NCBI RefSeq assembly: GCF_965218685.1
Contig: NZ_OZ244657.1
Span: 2,728,001 to 2,792,000 of the forward strand
From: Thalassobius sp965218685
GTDB lineage: Bacteria; Pseudomonadota; Alphaproteobacteria; Rhodobacterales; Rhodobacteraceae
Reading direction: 5' to 3'
Length of the DNA stretch: 64,000 bases
The notes beneath the pieces were generated by a model. The model was not told the origin of the DNA and did not search any database. It saw only the letters and a list, made by a program, of their open reading frames with translations. Below, piece by piece: positions 6,776-14,450 of this stretch. The number at the start of each line of letters is the position of its first letter. The stretch's first letter is position 1. The position numbers were made by a program, and so were the translations under genes.

Positions 6776-8794
6776 GTGGATATCACAGCACTGCGCAATA
6801 CCAATCCCGACCACTGGTTCAAGGCCGCTGCCATCCGTGCCCTGACACTGGATGCCATCCACGCCGCAAACTCGGGGCACTCGGGCATGCCGATGGGCAT
6901 GGCTGACGTTGCCACCGTTTTGTTTGAAAAACACCTGAAGTTTGATGCCTCGGCCCCGCGCTGGCCTGACCGCGATCGCTTCGTTTTGTCGGCGGGCCAC
7001 GGCTCGATGCTGCTGTATTCGCTGCTGCACCTGACTGGTTATCAGGACATCACCCTGGACGAGCTGCGCAACTTCCGTCAGTGGGGCGCGAAAACCGCCG
7101 GGCACCCCGAATACGGCCACGCTGAGGGCATCGAGACCACCACTGGCCCGCTGGGTCAGGGCATCTCGAATGCTGTGGGTTTCGCCATGGCCGAGGAAAT
7201 TCAGCGCGCGCGCTACGGCAAGAAGATCGTCGATCACTACACCTATGTCATCGCCGGTGACGGCTGCCTGATGGAAGGCGTCAGCCAAGAGGCCATCGGC
7301 CTGGCCGGGCGTCACCAGCTGGGCAAGCTGATCGTGCTGTGGGACAACAACAACATCACCATCGACGGCACCGTTGAACTGTCGGACCGCACCGATCAGC
7401 CTCAGCGCTTCAAGGCGTCGGGCTGGCATGTGCAGGAAATCGACGGTCACGACCCCGAGGCGATCGACGCTGCCATCGCCAAGGCGAAATCGACCAACAA
7501 ACCCTCGATGATTGCGTGCAAAACACATATCGCTCTGGGATCGTCCGCTCAGGACACCTCGAAGGGTCACGGCGCGCTGACCGATCCCAAGCTGATTGCC
7601 GACACCAAAGAGGCCTATGGCTGGGCATCCGGCCCGTTCGAAGTGCCTGCCGATATCAAGGAAGCATGGGAAGCCATCGGATCGCGCGGCGCCACTGATC
7701 GCGCCGAGTGGGAAGCCCGCCTGGCTTCGATCTCGGAACGCAAGCAAGCCGAATTCGCCCGCATCTACGCACTTGAGGCACCCAAGCGTCTGTCCGGCAC
7801 CATCCGTGCCCTGAAAAAACAGATCAGCGAAGAGCAGCCCAAATACGCTACCCGCAAATCGTCCGAGCTGGTTCTGGAAGTGGTCAATCCGATTATGCCT
7901 GAAACCGTTGGTGGCTCGGCTGACCTGACCGGGTCGAACAACACCAAGACCGGTGATCTGGGCATCTTTGATACCGACAACCGCGCGGGCCGCTATATCT
8001 ATTGGGGTATCCGCGAGCACGGCATGGCCGCTGCGATGAACGGCATGGCGCTGCACGGTGGTTTCCGCCCCTATGGCGGCACGTTCATGGCCTTCACTGA
8101 CTATGCCCGCCCGGCGATGCGTCTGGCCGCACTGATGCGCATTCCGTCGGTGTTCGTGATGACCCACGACTCGATCGGTCTGGGCGAGGATGGCCCGACC
8201 CACCAGCCGGTGGAACATGTCGCAATCAGCCGCGCAACACCGAACACTTATGTGTTCCGCCCCGCCGACACCGTGGAAACCGCCGAGGCATGGGAGATTG
8301 CCCTGACCTCGAAGGAAACCCCGTCGGTGCTGTCGCTGACCCGCCAGGGCCTGCCGACCGTGCGGACCGAGCACAAGCAGAAGAACCTGGTCGCTCAGGG
8401 CGCTTACGTTCTGGCCGAGGCAGAAGGCAAGCGTCAGGCCATCCTGATCGCCACTGGCTCCGAGGTGGAAATCGCGCTGAAAGCCCGCGACATCCTGCAG
8501 GCCGAAGGCATCGGCACCCGCGTTGTGTCCATGCCCTGCATGGAGCTGTTCGAAGAGCAGGAAGAAAGCTATCGCAAGCGCGTTCTGCCCGCAGGCCCCG
8601 TGCGCGTCGCTGTCGAGGCTGGCGTGCGCCAGGGCTGGGACAAGTGGCTGCTGGGCGAGCGTGGCCGTGAAGCCAAGGCTGGCTTTGTGGGCATGTCCTC
8701 GTTCGGCGCATCGGCCCCTGCGGACGTTCTGTACGAAAAATTCGGCATCACCGCCGAGGCCGTGGCCGAAAAAGCCAAGTCGCTGCTGAAATAA
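6776..8794 (+). CDS. tkt: Transketolase
   Basis: 672 residues, the usual length for a full transketolase, the thiamine-diphosphate enzyme that moves two-carbon units between sugar phosphates in the non-oxidative pentose phosphate pathway. SGHSGMPMG near residue 33, GDGCLMEG with the downstream NNN (ThDP/metal fold), the glutamate motif GIREHGMAAAMNG and the FxxYARPAMRLAA segment are all present. The start is GTG 6776 with AAAGGA a few bases upstream; no better ATG lies in frame. The gene is divergent from the zapA pair across a 203-bp gap and ends at a strong terminator at 8820. Confidence 0.97.
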   Translation: MDITALRNTNPDHWFKAAAIRALTLDAIHAANSGHSGMPMGMADVATVLFEKHLKFDASAPRWPDRDRFVLSAGHGSMLLYSLLHLTGYQDITLDELRNFRQWGAKTAGHPEYGHAEGIETTTGPLGQGISNAVGFAMAEEIQRARYGKKIVDHYTYVIAGDGCLMEGVSQEAIGLAGRHQLGKLIVLWDNNNITIDGTVELSDRTDQPQRFKASGWHVQEIDGHDPEAIDAAIAKAKSTNKPSMIACKTHIALGSSAQDTSKGHGALTDPKLIADTKEAYGWASGPFEVPADIKEAWEAIGSRGATDRAEWEARLASISERKQAEFARIYALEAPKRLSGTIRALKKQISEEQPKYATRKSSELVLEVVNPIMPETVGGSADLTGSNNTKTGDLGIFDTDNRAGRYIYWGIREHGMAAAMNGMALHGGFRPYGGTFMAFTDYARPAMRLAALMRIPSVFVMTHDSIGLGEDGPTHQPVEHVAISRATPNTYVFRPADTVETAEAWEIALTSKETPSVLSLTRQGLPTVRTEHKQKNLVAQGAYVLAEAEGKRQAILIATGSEVEIALKARDILQAEGIGTRVVSMPCMELFEEQEESYRKRVLPAGPVRVAVEAGVRQGWDKWLLGERGREAKAGFVGMSSFGASAPADVLYEKFGITAEAVAEKAKSLLK

Positions 8795-8819
8795 GGCAAA
8801 CCGGCCCATGCAATCTAAA

Positions 8820-8847
8820 ACGCCGCGCTATCTGCGCGGCGTTTTTT
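8820..8847. terminator. Bidirectional terminator between tkt and the DUF808 gene
   Basis: ACGCCGCGC (8820-8828), loop TATCT, GCGCGGCGT (8834-8842), with A residues on the left and T residues to 8847 on the right. It can serve both convergent genes. Confidence 0.9.
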
Positions 8848-8875
8848 GTTGGGGACCAGCGTGTCGAATTACGTA

Positions 8876-9844
8876 TCAGTGGGCCTTTTTGCCGGTTACA
8901 GCGCTGATCAGCGGGCTGACGATGCGCGTCGCTATCGGGATCAGAATGAACCCATACAGCAGCCCAAGAATGCCATCACACAGCGCGGTAACGGCCCAAC
9001 CGATGAAACCCGCGATATTCGCCGGCATGGCAGCAGCGGCAAGCTCGGACAGGTGATGAATTTCTTCATAGGGGTGATGCATCCCCAGATCGTGCAGCCC
9101 GTGGATCATGATCGAGCCCCCGACCCACAGCATCGCCGCCGTGCCCACGACCGAAAGCAGCTTAAGCAGCCAGGGCATGCCCTTGACCAGCCCGCGCCCC
9201 AACCCGCGACCCAGCCCGGTCCCAGAATTCTGGGACATGTACAGGCCCACATCGTCCATTTTCACGATCAGCGCCACGACGCCGTAAACGGTGATGGTGA
9301 TACCGATACCAACCACGGCTAGGGTTGCGGCCTCCATCCAAAGCGAGCCATCGGGGATCACCGAAAGCGCGATGGTCATGATCTCGGCCGAAAGTATGAA
9401 GTCTGTCTTGATGGCGCCCGCGACTTTCTGCTCTTCCAGATGCGTGGGATCCTTGATGTCCATGTCCTCTTCGATATGGGAGTCCCCATGGGGAAAGAGC
9501 ACGTGAAAAATTTTCTCGGCGCCCTCGAAGCACAAATAGGACCCGCCCAGCATCAGCAAGGGCGTGATCAGCCATGGTGCGAAATTCGAAAGCAGCATGG
9601 CCACCGGCAGCAAGATCACCAGCTTGTTAAAGAACGAGCCCCGGGCAATTTTCCAGATCACCGGCAGCTCGCGCGCGGGGGCGAAACCTTGCAGGTATTT
9701 TGGGGTCACGGCCGCATCGTCAATCAACACGCCCGCGGTTTTGGCCCCCGCCTTGCCCGCCGCAGCGGCCACATCATCGACGCTGGCCGCCGCTACCTTG
9801 GCAATACCTGCCACATCATCCAACAGGGCCAGAAGACCGCTCAT
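8876..9844 (-). CDS. DUF808 family membrane protein
   Basis: 322-residue inner-membrane protein of the DUF808 (E. coli YedI) family. The N-terminus SGLLALLDDVAGIAKVAAAS with the DVAAAAGKAGAK repeat-like stretch is characteristic. About six to eight hydrophobic segments follow, and an acidic histidine-rich loop (HGDSHIEEDMD) lies near residue 120-135. The biochemical function of the family is unknown to me. It stands alone between transketolase and GAPDH, with a terminator at its 3' side. Confidence 0.9.
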   Translation of the reverse strand: MSGLLALLDDVAGIAKVAAASVDDVAAAAGKAGAKTAGVLIDDAAVTPKYLQGFAPARELPVIWKIARGSFFNKLVILLPVAMLLSNFAPWLITPLLMLGGSYLCFEGAEKIFHVLFPHGDSHIEEDMDIKDPTHLEEQKVAGAIKTDFILSAEIMTIALSVIPDGSLWMEAATLAVVGIGITITVYGVVALIVKMDDVGLYMSQNSGTGLGRGLGRGLVKGMPWLLKLLSVVGTAAMLWVGGSIMIHGLHDLGMHHPYEEIHHLSELAAAAMPANIAGFIGWAVTALCDGILGLLYGFILIPIATRIVSPLISAVTGKKAH

Positions 9845-9920
9845 ACCGCACCTCGTTTTTTCGGTTCGCGCTCAATCTAATTGATAGAGCGAAAGGAACA
9901 AGGCCACATTCGCCGCAATC

Positions 9921-9951
9921 GTTAGCGCAATCACTCCGGTTTTGCGCTAAC
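9921..9951. promoter_or_regulatory. Perfect 10-bp inverted repeat upstream of gap
   Basis: GTTAGCGCAA (9921-9930) and TTGCGCTAAC (9942-9951) are exact inverted copies with an 11-bp spacer. The GTTAGCGC octamer in each arm has the CG-centred look of a LacI-family half operator. The same octamer occurs about 90 bp before the aldolase gene. The regulator is unknown; CceR, the LacI-type central-carbon regulator of Rhodobacter, is one candidate from literature knowledge. Confidence 0.5.
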
Positions 9952-10043
9952 ACCTTTGTATTGCGACGCTTTTTACCTTTCGGCACACGCCCATGGCCGT
10001 TATACGACGCGCGAAAATCATTTCTCTTCAGGAGTTGAAAATC

Positions 10044-11045
10044 ATGACCATCACCGTCGGCGTCAACGGATTTGGCCGCATTGGCCGCTGCACTTTGTCC
10101 CATATCGCGGAAAGCGCGCGCGAAGACATCAAGGTGGTCAAGATTAACGCCACTGGTCCGCTGGACACGGCAGCGCACCTGATCCGCTACGACTCGGTTC
10201 ATGGCCGTTTCCCCAACGAAGTCACCATCGGTGAAGGCACCATGGACATGGGCCGCGGCGCTTTCGAAGTGCAGTCGACCTATGACATGGACGAGCTGGA
10301 CTGGTCCGGTGTCGACGTGGTTCTGGAATGTACCGGCAACTTCAACGACGGTGAGAAAGCCGCCAAGCACATCGAGCGCGGCGCCAAGTCGGTTCTGATC
10401 TCGGCCCCGGCCTCGAATGTGCAGAAAACCATCGTGATGGGCGTGAATGACGACCAACTGGCCGCAGGCGACACCATGATCTCGAACGGGTCGTGCACCA
10501 CCAACTGCCTAGCCCCCGTCGCCAAGGTGCTGAACGACAATTTCGGCATCGAAAGTGGCATCATGACCACGATCCACAGCTACACCGGTGACCAGCCGAC
10601 ACTGGACCGCCGCCACAAGGACCTGTACCGCGCCCGCGCCGCTGCGATGTCGATGATCCCCACCTCGACCGGTGCTGCCAAGGCCCTGGGTCTGGTTCTG
10701 CCCGAACTGAACGGTGTTCTGGACGGCTCAGCGATCCGCGTTCCCACCCCGAATGTTTCGGCCGTGGACCTGACCTTTGTCGCCAAGAAAGACGTGACCG
10801 AGGCCGACATCAACGCCGCGATGGCCGAAGCCGCCGCCGGCCCGATGAAAGGCATCCTGGGCTACACCGAGGAAAAACTGGTCTCGGTTGATTTCAACCA
10901 CAGCTCGGAAAGCTCGTATTTCGCAGCGGACCAGACCAAAGTCATCGGCAACCGCCTGGTGCGCGTGCTGGCATGGTATGACAACGAGTGGGGTTTCTCG
11001 TGCCGAATGGCTGACGTTGCCGTGGCGATGGGTAAACTGCTGTAA
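10044..11045 (+). CDS. gap: Type I glyceraldehyde-3-phosphate dehydrogenase, GapB-like
   Basis: 333-residue phosphorylating GAPDH linking glyceraldehyde-3-phosphate and 1,3-bisphosphoglycerate. The NGFGRIGR Rossmann motif, catalytic Cys151 in SCTTNC and His178 (TTIHSYT) are present. At the end of the second strand, where NAD-specific enzymes have Asp (IND), this protein has INAT: Ala36 replaces the aspartate that selects NAD. The same change (INAS) is seen in Bacillus GapB, which prefers NADP and works in gluconeogenesis. NADP use here is therefore a reasonable inference. ATG 10044 follows CAGGAG. A perfect inverted repeat lies about 93 bp upstream, and a terminator follows at 11069. Confidence 0.95.
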   Translation: MTITVGVNGFGRIGRCTLSHIAESAREDIKVVKINATGPLDTAAHLIRYDSVHGRFPNEVTIGEGTMDMGRGAFEVQSTYDMDELDWSGVDVVLECTGNFNDGEKAAKHIERGAKSVLISAPASNVQKTIVMGVNDDQLAAGDTMISNGSCTTNCLAPVAKVLNDNFGIESGIMTTIHSYTGDQPTLDRRHKDLYRARAAAMSMIPTSTGAAKALGLVLPELNGVLDGSAIRVPTPNVSAVDLTFVAKKDVTEADINAAMAEAAAGPMKGILGYTEEKLVSVDFNHSSESSYFAADQTKVIGNRLVRVLAWYDNEWGFSCRMADVAVAMGKLL

Positions 11046-11068
11046 ATTCCGTCCCTTGCGGGATCATG

Positions 11069-11101
11069 GGCGCTTCGGCATAGTTGCCGGAGCGCCTTTT
11101 T
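11069..11101 (+). terminator. Intrinsic terminator after gap
   Basis: GGCGCTTCGGCA (11069-11080), loop TAGT, TGCCGGAGCGCC (11085-11096), then TTTTT. The stem has one G-U pair. It separates gap from the small membrane protein gene, which must rely on read-through or its own promoter. Confidence 0.85.
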
Positions 11102-11116
11102 CGTTTCGGGGAAACC

Positions 11117-11260
11117 ATGACCAATCGTATCGCCTTTTACATGGGCCTGATCATCGTCGCCCTGATCATCCTGGACATCACCCAGAACGAGGGCACCTAT
11201 CTGATTTTCCTGCTCAAGAAGTTCTGGGACCTTGTCGAATACATGGCATTCTGGCGCTGA
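11117..11260 (+). CDS. 47-residue single-pass membrane microprotein
   Basis: Small reading frame from ATG 11117 to TGA 11260. It encodes a short polar N-terminus (MTNRIAFYMG), one hydrophobic helix (LIIVALIILDI, about residues 11-20), and an amphipathic aromatic tail with KKFWDLVEY and ending in WR. There is no signal cleavage site and no known domain. GGGGA lies a few bases upstream as a ribosome site. Codon use is biased to GC-ending codons like its neighbours, which supports a real gene. It sits 16 bases past the gap terminator. Function unknown. Confidence 0.65.
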   Translation: MTNRIAFYMGLIIVALIILDITQNEGTYLIFLLKKFWDLVEYMAFWR

Positions 11261-11338
11261 CGCTGCGTTACTTCACGCCACGCTTGTCCCTGACCGGCCC
11301 TCTCGTATCCTGCGCCTATTGAAAAATCGGAGCGACAC

Positions 11339-12283
11339 ATGACCATTCTTGCGTGGGCAATCGTGATATTCGTGCTGTTAGTGCTGGTCTGGTTGGGCTG
11401 GAACGCGCATATCACCCAAAAGACCGCCCGCAACGTGGCCCAAGCGGTCCCCCCCCGAGGCAATTTCATTCAGATATCGACCGGGCAGTTGCACTATATC
11501 GACAAGGGACAGGGACCGGTAATCCTGATGGTGCATGGTCTGGGCGCGCAGCTGGGGAATTTCGATACCGGGCTGGCTGACGATCTGGCCAAGGACTTCC
11601 GCGTGATTGCGATCGACCGCCCCGGCATGGGGTGGTCCGACCGCCCCAAGGACGCACCGGCCTCGCCCCGCGCACAGGCCGCACTGGTTGCCGAGGTGAT
11701 CGACACCCTGAACCTGGATAAACCACTGGTGGTCGGCCATTCATTGGGAGGGGCCATCGCGATGTGCCTGGCGCTGGATTTTCCTGAAAAGATCCGCGGC
11801 CTTGCCTTGCTGGCGCCGCTAACCATGCCGACCCAGGCCCCGGCCGAGGTATTCGCAGGCCTGAATCTACGCCGCGCCTGGATACGCCGATTGGTCTCGG
11901 AAACCCTTGCGATCCCCACCACGATCCGCATGGCCGAACAGAACATGGCCGCGATTTTCGGCCCTGACGCGGTTCCGGCGGAATATGCCGTCCAGGGCGG
12001 TGGGATGCTGGGTCTGCGCCCCGTCTCTTTCCGTAATACCAGCCGCGATTTCCTGGCCTCGGGTAAGGACCTTGGATTCATGGTCAAGGGATATGCGGGC
12101 CTTCAGGTCCCGGTCAGCATTCTTTTCGGCCGCCAAGACCAAGTGCTGGACGCAGCTGTTCATGGCGAGGCATTGGTGGCAAAACACCCGCATATCACGC
12201 TGCACCAGATTGACGGCGGGCATATGCTGCCCCTTACGCATATCGCGCAAACCTTGGAATTCATTCGAAAATATTCACAATAA
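11339..12283 (+). CDS. Membrane-anchored alpha/beta hydrolase
   Basis: 314 residues. An N-terminal hydrophobic helix (about 4-22) anchors or exports the protein. An alpha/beta-hydrolase fold follows: oxyanion segment MVHGLGAQLGNFD near residue 65, DRPGMGWSD, nucleophile elbow GHSLGG near residue 135, late acid in FGRQDQVLD and catalytic histidine in DGGHMLP. The substrate is not evident; the family includes esterases, haloperoxidase-like and epoxide-hydrolase-like enzymes. The start ATG 11339 has AGCGACAC before it, a weak ribosome site. A bidirectional terminator closes it against coaD. Confidence 0.85.
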   Translation: MTILAWAIVIFVLLVLVWLGWNAHITQKTARNVAQAVPPRGNFIQISTGQLHYIDKGQGPVILMVHGLGAQLGNFDTGLADDLAKDFRVIAIDRPGMGWSDRPKDAPASPRAQAALVAEVIDTLNLDKPLVVGHSLGGAIAMCLALDFPEKIRGLALLAPLTMPTQAPAEVFAGLNLRRAWIRRLVSETLAIPTTIRMAEQNMAAIFGPDAVPAEYAVQGGGMLGLRPVSFRNTSRDFLASGKDLGFMVKGYAGLQVPVSILFGRQDQVLDAAVHGEALVAKHPHITLHQIDGGHMLPLTHIAQTLEFIRKYSQ

Positions 12284-12284
12284 A

Positions 12285-12314
12285 AAAGGCCCCCTCCGCA
12301 TTGAGGGGGCCTTT
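12285..12314. terminator. Bidirectional terminator between hydrolase and coaD
   Basis: AAAGGCCCCCTC (12285-12296) and GAGGGGGCCTTT (12303-12314) form a perfect 12-bp stem with a 6-base loop between convergent genes. Confidence 0.9.
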
Positions 12315-12332
12315 GTTCCAGTCCAAGGTGGC

Positions 12333-12827
12333 TTACCTGTCCAGCTTGGCCATCAGCTTGGCATTCACGGCAGGCGTCACGAATTTCGAGACATCCCCGC
12401 CCAGTCGCGCGATTTCCTTGACCAGTTTCGAGGCAATCGCCTGATGCTTGGCCTCGGCCATCAGAAACACGGTTTCGATACTGTTATCCAAGGCCCGGTT
12501 CATGCCGACCATCTGGAACTCGTACTCGAAATCCGCCACGGCGCGCAGGCCGCGCACGATCATCTGGGCGCCCACATCATGAGCGCAATCGATCAGCAGG
12601 TTTTCGAACGGGTGTACGATGATCTCGGTCCCGGTTTCCTCGGACAGCTTGCCCGTTTCATCCTCGATCATCGCCACGCGTTCTTCCAATGAAAACAACG
12701 GGCCCTTGTCGCGGTTGATCGCGACTCCAATGACCAGACGGTCCACCAATGTGGCTGACCTGCGAATGATGTCGACATGGCCCAGGGTTATTGGATCAAA
12801 GGTCCCCGGATACAGACCGATACGCAT
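12333..12827 (-). CDS. coaD: Phosphopantetheine adenylyltransferase
   Basis: 164 residues, the normal CoaD length. It transfers AMP to 4'-phosphopantetheine to make dephospho-CoA, the penultimate step of coenzyme A synthesis. The nucleotidyltransferase motif TLGH is at residues 14-17 after the YPGTFDP loop. RGLRAVADFEYEFQM and the IASKLVKEIA segment complete the active site. I use ATG 12827 (MRIGLY), behind AGGAGCATCTG; the frame extends further but with no family resemblance. Confidence 0.96.
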   Translation of the reverse strand: MRIGLYPGTFDPITLGHVDIIRRSATLVDRLVIGVAINRDKGPLFSLEERVAMIEDETGKLSEETGTEIIVHPFENLLIDCAHDVGAQMIVRGLRAVADFEYEFQMVGMNRALDNSIETVFLMAEAKHQAIASKLVKEIARLGGDVSKFVTPAVNAKLMAKLDR

Positions 12828-12899
12828 CAGATGCTCCTCCCAAAAGAACAGAGAATTCTTGCCGCGCACGCAACATTATTGCGCGGGGGAATGCAAGCG

Positions 12900-13334
12900 T
12901 TAATGGCCCATGATCATGCCTTGAAGCGCATCCTTTTCCATGGACAGCTCTTGCAGGCGTGCTTTGACGACGTCACCGATGGTGACAATGCCAACCAGAA
13001 CGCCATCTTCGACCACAGGCATATGGCGGAAACGGCCGTCGGTCATGCGGGTCAGAACGTCATCCGCAGTGTCATTTCGCGCACAGCAGACCGGGTTACG
13101 GGTCATCATGTCGTCGACTTTCTCGGTCAGGCAGATGGCGCCCTTGACGGCCAGCGCACGAACGATGTCACGTTCAGACACGATCCCAGAGGCAACCTGC
13201 CCGTCCTTCGAGACGATCACGCCACCAATCCTGCGTTCAGCCAAAATCTGCGACACGTCCGAGATCAACGTCCCCGGTTTCACAGTCACAACACCGTCGT
13301 CGCCTTTGGCTTTCAGGATCTGATGGACAAGCAT
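12900..13334 (-). CDS. Tandem CBS-domain protein
   Basis: 144-residue stand-alone protein made of two CBS domains (about 8-66 and 74-132), each with the VxDVxxxLxxxxIGGxxV pattern and the GIVSERDIVRAL or GIVTIGDVVKARL end. CBS pairs bind adenine nucleotides and act as energy or redox sensors; the partner is unknown. I start at ATG 13334 (MLVHQIL), which follows a GGAGGAG; the longer frame adds only an RRR stretch. Two direct TGTGACAAA repeats lie upstream. It is read towards coaD, which begins 72 bases on. Confidence 0.9.
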   Translation of the reverse strand: MLVHQILKAKGDDGVVTVKPGTLISDVSQILAERRIGGVIVSKDGQVASGIVSERDIVRALAVKGAICLTEKVDDMMTRNPVCCARNDTADDVLTRMTDGRFRHMPVVEDGVLVGIVTIGDVVKARLQELSMEKDALQGMIMGH

Positions 13335-13382
13335 AATGGGTCTCCTCCGCAATAATATTTCGTGGACCCAGCGTCACCCGAC

Positions 13383-13412
13383 TGTGACAAACTGTCAAGC
13401 ACTTGTGACAAA
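13383..13412. promoter_or_regulatory. Direct repeats TGTGACAAA upstream of the CBS gene
   Basis: TGTGACAAA occurs at 13383-13391 and again at 13404-13412, 21 bp apart, which is two helical turns. They lie 50-80 bp before the CBS protein start, and on the minus strand a TTGACA hexamer lies between them. Possible regulator sites; unassigned. Confidence 0.35.
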
Positions 13413-13454
13413 TCTCTTTGCATTTGCGGCATTAGGCTTTGCAGCTGGCTGAAA

Positions 13455-14345
13455 TCAGCACATCGCCTCAAGGCGAGAGACCTCAGCGCGCAGCCCGTCA
13501 CTGATCTGTTGCGCCAACAGGTTCAACCGCTCCAGCCGCCGATCATCCGAGTGGCGGATCATATAGAAACTACGGCGCAGGCTGAGTTTATCCTCAAGTA
13601 CTTTTCGGATGCGCGTGGTCGACGGGATGGCAAAATCATGCACGATCCCGATCCCTCCCGCCTGTCTGATCCAGTTGAACTGCACCGACACCGAATTCGA
13701 GGCCAGCGGCACGCGTTCAACGTCGCATTCACTGAGGTAGTCCAGTTCCTTGTCAAAGATCATGTCCGCGATATAGCCAACCATCTGGTGGCCCTTCAGG
13801 TCCTCCAACCCGCGCAGCGGGGGGTGGCGGGCCAGGTAATCCTCGTGCGCGGCCAGATGGAGTTTATAGTCCGTGATCTTTTGCACGGTCAGCCTCCCGG
13901 CCGAAGGCGGGCTTACCCCGATGGCCATGTCGGCCTCGCGTTTGGACAGGTTGAACACCCGCGGCAGGGCGACGATCTGTAGTTCAAGATCAGGATTATC
14001 CTCGGCGATGCGGGCACAGACCTGTGGCAACAGGTAGTTTGCACAGCCGTCCGGAGCGCCGATGCGAATCTGCCCCGACAACCCACCTGACTGTCCTGCC
14101 AATTCCTCGCTTGCGGCCTGCATCGCTTGTTCGGCGCGTTCCGCGTGGGCCAACAGGCGCTGACCCGCATCCGTCAGCGCATAGCCCTGTGGGGATTTGG
14201 CGAATAACGGGGCGCCCAGTTGTTCCTCCAACCGGCCAATGCGCCGGCCCACCGTTGCCGGGTCAACCTTCAGCCCGCGCCCGGCGCCAGACAGGCTTTC
14301 GGTGCGCGCCACGGCCAAAAACACCTTCAGGTCATCCCAGTTCAT
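13455..14345 (-). CDS. LysR-family regulator divergent from mmsA
   Basis: 296-residue LysR protein. The N-terminal winged helix (MNWDDLKVFLAVARTESLSGAG, with DPATVGRRIGRLEEQLG as recognition helix) precedes an effector-binding domain. The start is taken at ATG 14345, which matches the family N-terminus, rather than at the upstream in-frame ATG at 14369. It is divergent from mmsA with 105 bp between them, the standard arrangement for a regulator of the valine-degradation cluster. Repeated TTTTGCAA elements in that gap are possible operators. That it controls mmsA is inferred from position. Confidence 0.88.
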   Translation of the reverse strand: MNWDDLKVFLAVARTESLSGAGRGLKVDPATVGRRIGRLEEQLGAPLFAKSPQGYALTDAGQRLLAHAERAEQAMQAASEELAGQSGGLSGQIRIGAPDGCANYLLPQVCARIAEDNPDLELQIVALPRVFNLSKREADMAIGVSPPSAGRLTVQKITDYKLHLAAHEDYLARHPPLRGLEDLKGHQMVGYIADMIFDKELDYLSECDVERVPLASNSVSVQFNWIRQAGGIGIVHDFAIPSTTRIRKVLEDKLSLRRSFYMIRHSDDRRLERLNLLAQQISDGLRAEVSRLEAMC

Positions 14346-14354
14346 CACTCTACC

Positions 14355-14411
14355 TTTGCATTTTTGCAAAACCCTTTTGGGAACTTGCCTGTTTTCGGAT
14401 CAATTTTGCAA
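14355..14411. promoter_or_regulatory. TTTTGCAA repeats between LysR gene and mmsA
   Basis: TTTGCA (14355-14360) and TGCAAA (14365-14370) form an inverted repeat with a 4-bp spacer. The octamer TTTTGCAA is found at 14362-14369 and again at 14404-14411, 42 bp or about four helical turns apart. This is a plausible LysR binding region for the divergent genes. Confidence 0.4.
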
Positions 14412-14450
14412 GTCTAATCTAGGCTCAAATTTCATCGGAGGAGTTTCCCC

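Noticed and set aside
6749..8809. 686-residue minus-strand frame opposite transketolase
   Set aside because: Same antisense effect; no domain or ribosome site, and tkt motifs are complete on the plus strand.
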